In this document: positions 53,036 through 61,808 of the stretch, one piece after another | Position numbering within the stretch: position 1 is the stretch's first letter | Layout of the letters: each line of letters starts with the position of its first letter | Assembly: GCA_963700885.1 (NCBI GenBank) | Contig: CAVOZJ010000002.1 | Location: 248,001-312,000, forward strand | Direction: 5' to 3' | DNA length: 64,000 nucleotides | Origin: Anderseniella sp963700885 | GTDB taxonomy: Bacteria > Pseudomonadota > Alphaproteobacteria > Rhizobiales > Aestuariivirgaceae | Notes under the pieces: generated by a model | Told to the model about the DNA's origin: nothing | What the model saw: only the letters and a program-made list of their open reading frames with translations | Databases searched by the model: none | Translations under genes and position numbers: made by a program

Positions 53036-53725
53036 TCAGGCAGCGACGTTTTCGGCCTCGCGCAAAACATAACCGCGTCCCCAGACGGTTTCAATGAAGT
53101 TCTGGCCATCGGCCGCCGCGGCGAGTTTCTTGCGCAGCTTGCAGATGAACACGTCAATGATCTTGAGTTCCGGCTCATCCATGCCGCCATACAGGTGGTT
53201 CAGGAACATTTCCTTGGTGAGGGTTGTACCCTTGCGCAGGCTCAACAGTTCCAGCATCTGGTACTCCTTGCCGGTCAGATGAACGCGCTGGCCGCCGACC
53301 TCCACCGTCTTGGTGTCCAGGTTTACCTGTAGTTCGCCGGTAATGATGACTGACTGCGAGTGACCCTTGGAGCGACGGACAACCGCGTGAATGCGGGCAA
53401 CCAGTTCATCCTTGTGGAATGGCTTGGTCATGTAGTCATCAGCACCAAACCCGAGACCACGCACCTTGTTTTCTATGCCGGCCATGCCGGAAAGAATAAG
53501 GATTGGAGTATTTATCTTGGCCACGCGCAATGTCTTGAGTACATCATAGCCGCTCATGTCCGGCAGGTTGAGATCGAGAAGGATAATGTCGTAATCGTAA
53601 AGTTTGCCGAGATCGACGCCTTCTTCACCCAGGTCCGTGGTATAGCAATTAAATCCGTCCGACTTGAGCATCAGTTCGATGCTCTGCGCTGTTGCAGAGT
53701 CGTCTTCAATCAACAGAACTCTCAT
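53036..53725 (-). CDS. ctrA: Cell cycle response regulator CtrA
   Basis: CtrA is the OmpR-type master regulator of the alphaproteobacterial cell cycle, motility and envelope genes. The 229-residue product has a receiver domain with the phosphorylated Asp in DIILLDLNLPDMSGYDV (near D51) and Lys in YMTKPFHKDEL, and a winged-helix output domain with LTGKEYQMLELLSLRKG and DVFICKLRKKL. The C-terminal AA suits the ClpXP degradation signal known in Caulobacter. Its promoter region holds a TTAACCAT half-site and a GAATC site, consistent with autoregulation and CcrM control. Confidence 0.96.
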   Translation of the reverse strand: MRVLLIEDDSATAQSIELMLKSDGFNCYTTDLGEEGVDLGKLYDYDIILLDLNLPDMSGYDVLKTLRVAKINTPILILSGMAGIENKVRGLGFGADDYMTKPFHKDELVARIHAVVRRSKGHSQSVIITGELQVNLDTKTVEVGGQRVHLTGKEYQMLELLSLRKGTTLTKEMFLNHLYGGMDEPELKIIDVFICKLRKKLAAAADGQNFIETVWGRGYVLREAENVAA

Positions 53726-53783
53726 CCGTAACCCCTTAGTATGCTTGTCCGCACCTGGCGCCGGCCCTGTGGAACTATCCGCC

Positions 53784-53860
53784 TGAATCAGCTGGCCCTG
53801 ATGACCAGATCAAAACGCCCGATTAACTCTATGGTCACGATAAACTCCAAATGGTTAACA
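53784..53860 (-). promoter_or_regulatory. ctrA promoter region with CtrA half-site and GANTC
   Basis: On the minus strand TTAACCAT (53851-53858 complement) is the known CtrA half-site, and GAATC at 53784 is a CcrM target, both within 140 nt of the ctrA start. In Caulobacter ctrA P1 is governed by a GANTC site and by CtrA itself. No exact TTAA-N7-TTAA is seen here. Confidence 0.4.
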
Positions 53861-54134
53861 AAACCTAATTCTCTCAGAAATTAGAACCGGTTGGGTTCAT
53901 TTGTTCAGGCCAGTTGCAGGTTTTTGGTTCGCCCTGTAGCCGGTTTGGCTGTTTGCCCGTCCATGATGCCAGGTACAGTCAATACTCACTCGTGTGACCG
54001 GCGCACCGCACCGCGCGCCTGCCTCAGTGAACGGACCGGTCTCCGCCAAACGGGTCAAAAAGTGTCCTCCGGTATAAACAGCGAAACTTCAAAAAACAGT
54101 CACTGGAATCATAATGCGAGGCCCGGCACTTTCG

Positions 54135-54149
54135 TTTACCGCCCCTTAA
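54135..54149 (+). promoter_or_regulatory. CtrA-like box upstream of fliJ
   Basis: TTTA-CCGCCCC-TTAA differs from the CtrA consensus by one base. It lies 142 nt before fliJ in the 565-nt ctrA-fliJ gap. GANTC sites at 54106, 54199 and 54208 surround it. Otherwise the gap holds no gene I can support. Confidence 0.35.
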
Positions 54150-54290
54150 GCCTGATCGTTCATCATACTCGTGATAACTGGATGAACCGACGCTAGTTGA
54201 TTCGATTGAATCTGGCCAGCAGAGGTTTTTGAAAATGCCGGTTCTTCATATTGATTTTTGTTTGTTGCGTTTATTGAGTGAGGCTTTTCC

Positions 54291-54689
54291 ATGCGGTCTA
54301 AAGATACGCTTTTGCGCCTGCATCGTTTCCATGTTGAAGAGAAACGGCGGCAGGTTGGCGATATAGAAATGATGATGGCGGATTTTCGCCGCAAGCAGGA
54401 CGACCTGGACCAGCAGATTGCTTACGAAGAGCATAAGACCGGCATCAGCGATCCTTCCAATTTCAATTACTCGATGACTGCCAAGTCGATTCGCAACCGG
54501 CGGAAAAACCTGCTGGCTACGATAGATGACCTGCAGGACCAGCTTGACCGGGCCAGCGCGGCTGTTGCGGAAGAAGAGTCCGAGCTTCGCAAGGTCGAGC
54601 TTCTTGCAGAAAAAGAGGCAAGCCATCGCGGTGAAATCAGCATGATTGGCCGTCCGATAGATTCAGGCGCTGGCCGCAACAGGCACTGA
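54291..54689 (+). CDS. fliJ: Flagellar export protein FliJ
   Basis: A 132-residue, almost wholly coiled-coil cytoplasmic protein (RLHRFHVEEKRRQVGDIEMM, FRRKQDDLDQQIAYEEHKTG). This pattern and length match FliJ, the export-apparatus stalk that works with the FliI ATPase. No fliI follows, so the motility genes are split. Its place next to ctrA is also seen in other Rhizobiales, and a CtrA-like box lies upstream. The start is the ATG at 54291. Confidence 0.75.
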   Translation: MRSKDTLLRLHRFHVEEKRRQVGDIEMMMADFRRKQDDLDQQIAYEEHKTGISDPSNFNYSMTAKSIRNRRKNLLATIDDLQDQLDRASAAVAEEESELRKVELLAEKEASHRGEISMIGRPIDSGAGRNRH

Positions 54690-54758
54690 CCGGCGCAATA
54701 TGCGGGGTCCCGTCCGGCGGCCCTGCATGTCCAAACCGGCTGCTTCCTCAATCATTTT

Positions 54759-55508
54759 TCAGTTTGTGGAGGCGGTTGCTGCGTCCTTACGCAGGCGGTG
54801 AGGCCGCAAGGTGTCGTATATTGGCCGGGCGAGATCTGCAATGCGAGCCAGATTTCCGCCAAGTGCCGGGTACCCGGATCCTGGATCAGCAAAGCCTGTT
54901 GAACTCCATACAGCGTTGTACCAGTGTTTTGCCCAGACGCCGTCATACGGTTTCGGACCAGGCGGCCAGGACAGCATGGCCGGATCAAACCCGATGCCGG
55001 CAGCTTTGCACAGGGCCTGCAGGGTGTCTGCCGGACTGGAGAGAATGTCCTCGCAGTCCACGACAATGGGCGCATGCCCAAGGTGATCCGCCACCATGTT
55101 GAACAACTCCAGTTGACGCTCAAAGCCGATATCGGCGAGCGAGACGTCCTGGCGCTTGGCTGCGTAACTCGCCAGAACCCGCTCGGGCGCGCGAATCAGA
55201 AAAACGTTCGACACTGCAAGGCACCAGCGCCAGTCCTGACCCGGCAACATGTGGTGGGTCATGTGTTTCTGGTAGAATACCGGTGTTTCATCGGCAGGTT
55301 TTGCCAGGCATTGGTCCACCACGGTGGCGTAATCGGTTACACCGGCGGCAATTACCTCGTCGCCTACAGGATGGCTGATTCCGGTAGCTGACAGGTAGTG
55401 CGCATAGAACGGTTCGTCCCACACCGTACAATCATGCCGGCTGGCAAATGAATACATCATGGCCGTTGAAATGTTGCGAGGCCCCGACCACATGGCAATC
55501 GTTGTCAT
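54759..55508 (-). CDS. Sulfotransferase-like protein
   Basis: A 249-residue cytoplasmic protein. The head TIAMWSGPRNISTAMMYSFA resembles the PAPS-binding P-loop region of bacterial sulfotransferases and related branched-chain enzyme annotations; HDCTVWDEPFYAHYL follows. FLIRAPERVLASYAAKR matches the 3'-phosphate-binding region. The acceptor is unknown. The ATG at 55508 is chosen because GGAG lies 10 nt before it; an ATG nine bases upstream is possible. No sulfation operon is near. Confidence 0.75.
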   Translation of the reverse strand: MTTIAMWSGPRNISTAMMYSFASRHDCTVWDEPFYAHYLSATGISHPVGDEVIAAGVTDYATVVDQCLAKPADETPVFYQKHMTHHMLPGQDWRWCLAVSNVFLIRAPERVLASYAAKRQDVSLADIGFERQLELFNMVADHLGHAPIVVDCEDILSSPADTLQALCKAAGIGFDPAMLSWPPGPKPYDGVWAKHWYNAVWSSTGFADPGSGYPALGGNLARIADLARPIYDTLRPHRLRKDAATASTN

Positions 55509-55582
55509 TGGGTGCATTCTCCGGCGAGGTTGCCTCAGCTGTGATTGTGCGACAGGTGAGCATCGGGTGACACAAATCCCTG

Positions 55583-56179
55583 CTAGCTGGCCACCTTCTT
55601 CATTGCAGCGCGTATCTCGGGATCGTCGGGTGCAAGCTCAAGAGCCCGGGACAGAAGTTCGGCGGCCCTTGTCCTGTGACCTATCTGCATGTGGCACAGG
55701 GCCCGCGCCGTGATAACATTCACGTTGTCCGGCTGTTCTGCGTCTAGTTCGTCAAATACCTTGAGAGCTTCATCCGGCTTGCCCAGAACACCCAGGCCGC
55801 GACCCTTTTGAACCCGCGCCTCGACATTGCCCGGGTCAAGATGCAATGCCGCGTCGATCGCTGCCAGGCCGGCCGCCGGCTGACCTGCTGAAATCTGCAG
55901 GCTTCCCAGGTTGATGAGCGCACGGACGTTTTTGGGATCAATCCTGAGACAGGCGCCATAAGCCTGCTCGGCTGCGCGGGCCTTTCCCTGATTGTGCAGG
56001 GAGGTACCCAGCATCATGTGAAACTCGGGCTGGTGCGGATGCAGTTCGGCAGCCTTCCGGGCAAGATTTTCCATCGATTGCCAGGTTCTGGTTTCCCGAA
56101 GCTGTTTCAGCAGTTCTGCAATTTCTGCCGTTCCGGGCCGCTTTGCCGAGAAGGACAGGTTGAGTTTGTCGGATTTCAT
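55583..56179 (-). CDS. TPR repeat protein
   Basis: A 198-residue cytoplasmic protein built of tetratricopeptide repeats (LHPHQPEFHMMLGTSLHNQG, DPKNVRALINLGSLQISAGQ, DPGNVEARVQKGRGLGVLGK, APDDPEIRAAMKKVA). The start at 56179 (MKSDKLNLSFSAKRPG) is preferred; the sequence before it is low-quality coding. TPRs act as protein-binding scaffolds; the partner is unknown. It lies between the sulfotransferase-like and sciP genes on the same strand. Confidence 0.75.
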   Translation of the reverse strand: MKSDKLNLSFSAKRPGTAEIAELLKQLRETRTWQSMENLARKAAELHPHQPEFHMMLGTSLHNQGKARAAEQAYGACLRIDPKNVRALINLGSLQISAGQPAAGLAAIDAALHLDPGNVEARVQKGRGLGVLGKPDEALKVFDELDAEQPDNVNVITARALCHMQIGHRTRAAELLSRALELAPDDPEIRAAMKKVAS

Positions 56180-56322
56180 CGGTGTCAGATTCCTGCAAAG
56201 TTTGCAGGAGAACCTAGCCGCATGATGAGCGGGCTGCAAGATGTCACATTGTTCAACATGATAATGGCGCGGCTGTTTCCTTGCCGGATACAGCCGCGCC
56301 ACCTGTTTTCTGACTCCCCGTA

Positions 56323-56607
56323 TCAGCTTGCGCGATAGTCCTGAATGCGTGTGGTGCGCAATCCTGCCAGACCATGGCGGTCGATGGACCGCTGCCAGCT
56401 GAGATATTCCTCAACCGTCAACTTGTACCGCCCGCACGCATCCTCGAGGCTGAGCAGACCACCGCGGACTGCGGCCACAACTTCTGCCTTGCGCCGGATT
56501 ACCCAGCGATGGGTTCCCGGAGGCGGCAAATCGGCAATCGTGAGAGGGCTGCCATCCGGACCGATGACGTAATTGATACGGGAACGCAACTGACCTGAAT
56601 TATTCAC
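56323..56607 (-). CDS. sciP: CtrA inhibitor SciP (DUF1153)
   Basis: SciP binds CtrA in G1 and blocks its activation of target promoters. The 94-residue product holds the DUF1153 core YVIGPDGSPLTIADLPPPGT, WVIRRKAEVVAAVRGGLLS, KLTVEEYLSWQRSIDRHGL and RTTRIQDYR. The GTG at 56607 has AGGTGAAG upstream; a TTG at 56640 would add 11 residues. Together with chpT and ctrA this places three CtrA-pathway genes within 4.4 kb. Confidence 0.9.
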   Translation of the reverse strand: MNNSGQLRSRINYVIGPDGSPLTIADLPPPGTHRWVIRRKAEVVAAVRGGLLSLEDACGRYKLTVEEYLSWQRSIDRHGLAGLRTTRIQDYRAS

Positions 56608-56796
56608 TAACTTCACCTGATACGCTGTACTAACTGGCAATCAATTTACCGGACTGGCGTTTAAAAAGGTCTAAGCAGTTACGAATAAATGGCAAACAAA
56701 GTGCTGCAACTGGCTCAAAACGAAACAGTCTGGCCGGAGATGATGCGTTTACGGATAAAAAGAAAACTGTTGCAGCCCGGCGCGGCTGACCATATC

Positions 56797-56895
56797 TAGT
56801 TCACCAGGGCTTTTGAATTGATCAGTCAGAAAGCATAAAACTGAACGATTCCAAAGTGCTGGAGCAGCATTGCCGGTTTCAGGTTAACCCATGCC
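56797..56895 (-). repeat. Family A repeat, copy 5 (reverse, degraded)
   Basis: The left palindrome is decayed (TTGATCAGTCAGAAAGCATA, AAACTGAAC). GATTCCAAAGTGCTGGAGCA and CGGTTTCAGGTTAACCC match copy 1 well. It lies 73 nt upstream of mnmA in the 360-nt sciP-mnmA gap, which otherwise holds no gene. Confidence 0.65.
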
Positions 56896-56967
56896 GGCCC
56901 AGCGTGACGGTCTGGCAGCCCGCCGGACCCGTTGCCCGTCAGCCAGCCGATTGAACGCCGAGGAACA

Positions 56968-58137
56968 ATGAACATCGACAGTTCGATACTTGAGCGAGTA
57001 CGCGATTCCATCGGGCTTGACCCTGATGGCGGGCGCACGCTTGTTGTTGCGGCCATGTCCGGCGGCGTTGATTCCACCGTGGTTGCCGGACTGTTGAAGG
57101 CAGCCGGATATGGCGTCGCCGGCATTACTCTGCAGCTTTACGATCACGGCGAGGCTGTTCGCCGGAAAGGTGCATGCTGCGCCGGTCAGGACATTCACGA
57201 TGCGCGCAAGGCGGCGGCTGCGATGGACATCCCGCATTACGTGCTGGATTTTGAAAACCGCTTCAAGGATGCGGTGATCGAGGAATTTGCCGACGCCTAT
57301 GTGCGCGGCGAAACCCCGATACCCTGTGTCACCTGCAACCAGACCGTCAAGTTTGCTGACCTTCTGACCCGGGCCCAGGCGCTCGGTGCCGCGTGCCTGG
57401 CGACCGGCCATTACATAACATCCGTTGCCCGCCACGACGGGTCCGGCGGGCGCGATCTGCGGACGCCTGAAGACATGGGGCGGGACCAGAGCTATTTCCT
57501 GTTTCAGACCACCCGGGCGCAGGCTGACTATTTGCGCTTTCCGCTGGGATCATTCACAAAACATGAAACCCGCGCGATGGCGCGCGCCATGGGGCTTTCA
57601 CTAGCCGGCAAACCGGACAGCCAGGACATCTGCTTTGTGCCGGACGGCAATTATGTGCCGGTTATTGAACGGCTGCGTCCGGAGGCAGCAGAACCCGGCG
57701 ACATCGTGCACGAGGACGGCCGTGTGCTGGGACGCCACAGGGGCATCATTCATTTTACCATCGGCCAGCGCCGCGGCATCGGGGTAGCTGCCGGTGAACC
57801 GCTGTACGTGACGGCACTTGAGCCGGCATCGGCGAAGGTCATTGTCGGGCCAAGGGACGCACTGGCGCGGCGCATCATCAGGCTGCGCGATGTAAACTGG
57901 CTCGGGTCAACCGGGTCTGACGGCACGGACATGCCTGAATGCGTGTTCGTCAAGATACGCTCTACCAGGCCGGCTGTCGCTGCAAGGTTTGTGGCGGCAC
58001 AGGACAACGAGGTTCAGGTCATGCTGGATGAGCCGGATTTCGGCATTTCACCAGGCCAGGCATGTGTGTTTTACGAAGCGCCGGGCCAGGGTGCGCGGGT
58101 GCTTGGCGGCGGATATATTGCGGGCACACTTGCATAG
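56968..58137 (+). CDS. mnmA: tRNA-specific 2-thiouridylase MnmA
   Basis: MnmA thiolates U34 of tRNAs for Lys, Glu and Gln. The 389-residue product has the PP-loop SGGVDSTVVAGLLK (near 36), the catalytic Cys in TPIPCVTCNQTVKF, the second Cys in SQDICFVPDGNY, and HFTIGQRRGIG. The ATG at 56968 follows GAGGAA. It is monocistronic here, between a family A repeat and pcs. Confidence 0.95.
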   Translation: MNIDSSILERVRDSIGLDPDGGRTLVVAAMSGGVDSTVVAGLLKAAGYGVAGITLQLYDHGEAVRRKGACCAGQDIHDARKAAAAMDIPHYVLDFENRFKDAVIEEFADAYVRGETPIPCVTCNQTVKFADLLTRAQALGAACLATGHYITSVARHDGSGGRDLRTPEDMGRDQSYFLFQTTRAQADYLRFPLGSFTKHETRAMARAMGLSLAGKPDSQDICFVPDGNYVPVIERLRPEAAEPGDIVHEDGRVLGRHRGIIHFTIGQRRGIGVAAGEPLYVTALEPASAKVIVGPRDALARRIIRLRDVNWLGSTGSDGTDMPECVFVKIRSTRPAVAARFVAAQDNEVQVMLDEPDFGISPGQACVFYEAPGQGARVLGGGYIAGTLA

Positions 58138-58221
58138 TACAGTGTACAGTGCGGCTGCATAAGGACCGTGTAAGGTTGCTGATCTGATGACAGCAGACCG
58201 ATTGTGTGACATGCGGGGGCC

Positions 58222-58974
58222 ATGACTGACAAAAGTGAACATAAGGATTTGCAGAAAAAGGATGTCGCGGCCGCATGGGCCGTGCATGCGTTCACGGCGT
58301 CCGGCATCGTGCTGGGTTTTCTGGCGCTGGTTGCAATTCTCGAGGGCGACCGGATCGCGGCTTTCCTGTGGCTGGGCCTGGCGCTGTTTGTCGACGGCAT
58401 TGACGGAACGCTGGCCCGGCGCGCCCGGGTGCGCGAGGTAACGCCGCAGTTCGACGGGGCAACGCTGGACAATGTGATTGACTACTTCACCTATGTCGTG
58501 GTGCCGGCCATGATGGTGTACTGGTTTGACCTGGTGCCCGAAGGCTTTGAGACCGCCACGGCAGCGGGCATCATGGCGGTGTCGCTCTATACCTTTGCCA
58601 ATGCCGGCATGAAGACGTCGGACTATTATTTCGCCGGTTTTCCGGCACTGTGGAATCTCGTTGTGCTATATTTCCACATCATGCAGACCGACCAGTGGGT
58701 CAACCTGACGGTGATCGCCATTTGCGGTGTATTGACGTTTGTGCCGTGGAAGTACGTGCATCCGTTGCGGGTGCGCGACTGGCGGGCGTTCACCATACCG
58801 ATGACCGTGCTGTGGGGCGGCACCACGCTGCGGCTGCTCATCGTGTCCAAGGAGCACAAGGCGCTTGATGCATCGCCGGTGATTTTCTGGTTGTGGGTTG
58901 CGGCATCTGCCTATTTCCTGGTGATATGCCTGGTGCGCTCCATCCGGCCTGAAGCCGACGAGACAGACGAATAG
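58222..58974 (+). CDS. pcs: Phosphatidylcholine synthase
   Basis: Pcs makes phosphatidylcholine from CDP-diacylglycerol and choline in the inner membrane; it is typical of Rhizobiales and relatives. In its 250 residues the CDP-alcohol signature is spread over DGIDGTLARRARV and FDGATLDNVIDYF, and about eight hydrophobic helices follow. The ATG at 58222 is 84 nt after mnmA, so co-transcription is possible. Confidence 0.9.
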   Translation: MTDKSEHKDLQKKDVAAAWAVHAFTASGIVLGFLALVAILEGDRIAAFLWLGLALFVDGIDGTLARRARVREVTPQFDGATLDNVIDYFTYVVVPAMMVYWFDLVPEGFETATAAGIMAVSLYTFANAGMKTSDYYFAGFPALWNLVVLYFHIMQTDQWVNLTVIAICGVLTFVPWKYVHPLRVRDWRAFTIPMTVLWGGTTLRLLIVSKEHKALDASPVIFWLWVAASAYFLVICLVRSIRPEADETDE

Positions 58975-59135
58975 GCAAGCTTGCAGGCAGCTTCAAAAAG
59001 TCCGGCGCTTGACTTGCATGGCCACAGCCTATTATACCGCGCATGTCCTTGCCGGAAGCAGCTGTCTGCAGGCCGTCCGGTGCCGGTGCAAAGCCTTGCA
59101 GGTCGAATGTCCAGCATCGCCAACCGGTATGTTGG

Positions 59136-59212
59136 GGCGGGGTAGCTCAGGTGGTTAGAGCAGCGGAATCATAATCCGCGTGTCGGGGGTTCAAGTCCCT
59201 CTCCCGCTACCA
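59136..59212 (+). tRNA. tRNA-Met (CAT)
   Basis: A 77-nt cloverleaf: acceptor GGCGGGG/TCCCGCT (with G-T end pairs), D arm GCTC/GAGC, anticodon stem GCGGA/TCCGC with loop ATCATAA (anticodon CAT), T arm GGGGG-TTCAAGT-CCCTC, and encoded CCA. Elongator Met is the best reading; tRNA-Ile2 also has CAT, but the identity elements fit Met better. It is the likely attachment site of the neighbouring integrase. Confidence 0.92.
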
Positions 59213-59290
59213 AATCTCCATAAAAATCAATAACTTAGACAAAGCACACAAACTGCTTGTATGTAGCAATTTACTTTCATACAATTACAT

Positions 59291-60475
59291 ATGTCCAGTC
59301 GCACTGCTCCATACGATTTGACGTCAATCCGAGGATATCCGGAGACACTTCAGATTTATCGGATTGAAGCATCCCGATTTTGGCAGGTCAGGCTGTTTGT
59401 TGGACGTAAATATCTTCGTAAGTCCACCAAGTGTGAAAACAAGGCAGATGCAATCAATTTTGCCAAGAGCTTCTTTGATGACGTGAAACTTTCCCAACGG
59501 ATGAACTTCGATGTTCACCGTGACACATTTGCTGCATGTGCAGACAAATTGATGGAGAGACAGGAAGGAAAAGTTGGCCGTGAGGAACGTGACGGTCGGT
59601 TGCTCAGTGAAGATCGTAAGAAACTGAACAAGGACATCCTACCGTTCTTTGGTCTGAGGGCAGTAGCCGACATCACATCTCAGATGATTGACGACTATGT
59701 TGATCATCTCTCAAGTGAACGGAAGTTATCCCCTTCAACTCTGAACAAGCATCTAGTCGTCATCAGGAAAGTGCTGAACGAGGCAAGACGTAGAGGTTTT
59801 CTTCAGTCCATTCCGCCAATCTCAACGGTGAAAAGAAAAGACAATCCTCGTTCCTATTTCACGTTCAAAGAGTATAAGAAACTTTGGGAAACAGCAGAAG
59901 AACTGGGAAAGCAAGATATCAAAGTTAGAGGTGTTCCTTTAACGGAAGAAATATATGACTTTCTCAAATTTCATTTGAACGTGTTTGTACGGATATCAGA
60001 TTTGAAGGTGTTGAAACACAAACACGTTCGAAGCATCCGAGAGAAAAAAACACGGTATGTCCTTATCTCTCCCGTCAATTCAAAGACCGTCAACCGGGAC
60101 AGTGCATCAATGCATGAGGCATACGATGTGCACAAAAGACTTCTCAATCGGCATAAATCAATCGGCTATGGTGAAGCAGATGATTATGTGTTTTTCCCAC
60201 AATACCGGAACCGTGAATATGCACTTCAGACAATCAGACGGCAATTTGATTATGTCGTGAAAGAAGCAGGTTTAAAGGAAGATGCACGAGGACAAAAACG
60301 GACACTTTATTCACTTCGGCACTCGGCATTGATGATACGTCTTCTCACGGGAAACGTTGATATTTATGTGTTGGCACGAAATGCCCTGACAAGTGTGGAT
60401 CAATTGGAGAGATTTTATCTGTCACATTCGGAGAGCCGAATGCATATCGAAAACTTGCAGTCGTTTAGGGCATAA
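59291..60475 (+). CDS. Tyrosine-type site-specific integrase
   Basis: A 394-residue phage-type integrase. The core-binding SAM-like domain is about 75-165 and the catalytic domain follows. Catalytic residues are seen as Arg in VFVRISDLKVLK, the RH pair in YSLRHSALMIRLL, and the nucleophile Tyr in LERFYLSHSE. It lies 79 nt from the tRNA-Met gene in the same direction, the standard integrative-element layout. Codon use and base composition are more AT-rich than in the flanking core genes. Confidence 0.9.
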   Translation: MSSRTAPYDLTSIRGYPETLQIYRIEASRFWQVRLFVGRKYLRKSTKCENKADAINFAKSFFDDVKLSQRMNFDVHRDTFAACADKLMERQEGKVGREERDGRLLSEDRKKLNKDILPFFGLRAVADITSQMIDDYVDHLSSERKLSPSTLNKHLVVIRKVLNEARRRGFLQSIPPISTVKRKDNPRSYFTFKEYKKLWETAEELGKQDIKVRGVPLTEEIYDFLKFHLNVFVRISDLKVLKHKHVRSIREKKTRYVLISPVNSKTVNRDSASMHEAYDVHKRLLNRHKSIGYGEADDYVFFPQYRNREYALQTIRRQFDYVVKEAGLKEDARGQKRTLYSLRHSALMIRLLTGNVDIYVLARNALTSVDQLERFYLSHSESRMHIENLQSFRA

Positions 60476-60480
60476 GAGTT

Positions 60481-60870
60481 TTGAACAGGTCTGACGAAAT
60501 CTGGGTTCCAGTCGGGACACCTGACCATCTCAACATTCCCTATTTTGCCATGGGTGTTGATGGAGCAAAGAAAAGCAGTGTTGACCCGATCATAGACCCC
60601 ATAGACATGTTGGTGGAGACTGGCAGTCGTGCAGCTGACTGGTTGATTGAATGCCGGGCTATACAAGGTGTTGGGTTCTATGAGACACGGGAGTATTTAC
60701 ACCCGAAGACAGCTGTTTATCAAAACTGGCTGGTGTTTCAGAGACCAGAAAACAGCAGACGAATTCCTCGAACTGTTTCCAGAATTTGGCTAACGAAGAT
60801 AGTGATGGCCCGGAGTTGGCTGTGGCCTGATCTGCATCGTCTGATTGTTAGGCTGGTTAGACCTGCTTGA
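60481..60870 (+). CDS. Hypothetical island protein
   Basis: A 129-residue frame starting at TTG 60481, 5 nt after the integrase stop. It is mixed acidic and hydrophobic with a basic, Trp-rich end (RIWLTKIVMARSWLWPDLHR). I do not recognise a domain. Position next to an integrase would suit a directionality factor, but the size and composition do not support that. The last third may be non-coding. Confidence 0.35.
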   Translation: MNRSDEIWVPVGTPDHLNIPYFAMGVDGAKKSSVDPIIDPIDMLVETGSRAADWLIECRAIQGVGFYETREYLHPKTAVYQNWLVFQRPENSRRIPRTVSRIWLTKIVMARSWLWPDLHRLIVRLVRPA

Positions 60871-61069
60871 CGACGTGCTGAGATGTACTCAGCAATTCGG
60901 GTTTGTTGATTTCGTCCAGATACAGACCGTGGAATTGGTTGGTGATTTGACAGACTAAATCAATAGTCAGAGACTGGATTTCGATCCAGAAATGGCTAGA
61001 TCGTCAGTGAGCAACATATTAGCCCCTACTAACTAGTGAGTAACTTATCGGAGAGGTACAATACTCCAG
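60871..61069. other. Island non-coding gap with small hairpins
   Basis: No credible gene. GCTGAG-ATGTA-CTCAGC (60878-60894) and CTGGAT-TTCG-ATCCAG (60972-60987) are perfect short stems. They may be terminators or recombinase-binding features of the island. Confidence 0.4.
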
Positions 61070-61330
61070 ATGGCATTAGATGTAGGGATACTCTCTGGGT
61101 TGCTGTCTGTGCTGCTGTTCGGTGTGAATGTTGCCATTCCATTTTGGATCGTCAGATTGACTCGGAGTTTGATACTGGTTGTCATTGGATTGATGATATT
61201 TACATGTGTCAGCTTGTTTTTGTCTATCTCGGCTGGTGTTTATTTGGCTGAATTGATCCATATTTCAATCCATCAAACGGGATGGATGTTGGACGTCGTT
61301 ATTTCAAATTCACTGGTGGTTCGATTTTGA
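61070..61330 (+). CDS. Small hydrophobic membrane protein
   Basis: An 86-residue frame with two or three hydrophobic helices (LSGLLSVLLFGVNVAIPFW, LILVVIGLMIFTCVSLFL) and little else. GGAGAGG lies 14 nt before the ATG. Its last 49 nt overlap the start of the next ORF in another frame. It resembles holin-like or toxin-like small membrane proteins only in size; I make no functional claim. Confidence 0.4.
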   Translation: MALDVGILSGLLSVLLFGVNVAIPFWIVRLTRSLILVVIGLMIFTCVSLFLSISAGVYLAELIHISIHQTGWMLDVVISNSLVVRF

Positions 61331-61808
61331 CCATAGTTATTGCCACTGCATTTGGTTTTTTTACCGAAAACGAAACAATAATATTTTAAAAAGTGATAAA
61401 AAAAGATTATCCAACAAACAATATCCAAAAAACAAATCCTACAATCTTGAATTAAAGATATACAATACTATAGACAATTTTATAAAGCAGGAAGGACTTG
61501 ATGAATTTAACAATGACAGACTTAATTTAAATATAAGAATGAATAAAACAGTTTTCATAAGTGCTGAAAATTATAAAAATACATTGTTAATATCAATAAA
61601 ACTCAAAGAATTAGGACATTTTTTTGATCATCCAAAAAGTAAATTAATTCTTATTGATAAATCAGTTCAAATTTCCTCGGCTGTCAAATATGTAATGCAA
61701 CGTTTGAACAATCCTCTGGTTTCTGATGAGAACTTAGAAAATCGAAAACCTGAACCAAGTCTACTTTTCATGACTGAATTACCCCATCCAGACTTCAACC
61801 AACCTCAT
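61282..61808 (+). pseudogene. AT-rich single-span protein with a T7 frameshift site, truncated by IS debris
   Basis: A frame from ATG 61282 encodes MDVGRRYFKFTGGSILTIVI and then ATAFGFF, a signal-anchor-like helix. It stops at 61387 unless the ribosome moves back one base in GG-TTTTTTT-ACC (61356-61362). In the -1 frame the sequence is open, Lys/Asn-rich and protein-like up to 61808 (YRKRNNNILKSDKKRLS; MNKTVFISAENYKNTLLISI; SKLILIDKSVQISSAVKYVM). The run is a U UUU UUU slippery heptamer in the right phase. This could be programmed -1 frameshifting, phase variation, or decay. From 61809 the frame enters IS-like sequence, so the original C-terminus is lost. I do not recognise the family. Confidence 0.5.

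Noticed and set aside
61036..61251. Alternative frame over the small membrane protein
   Set aside because: Cys-rich, no ribosome site, and weaker than the hydrophobic frame at 61070.
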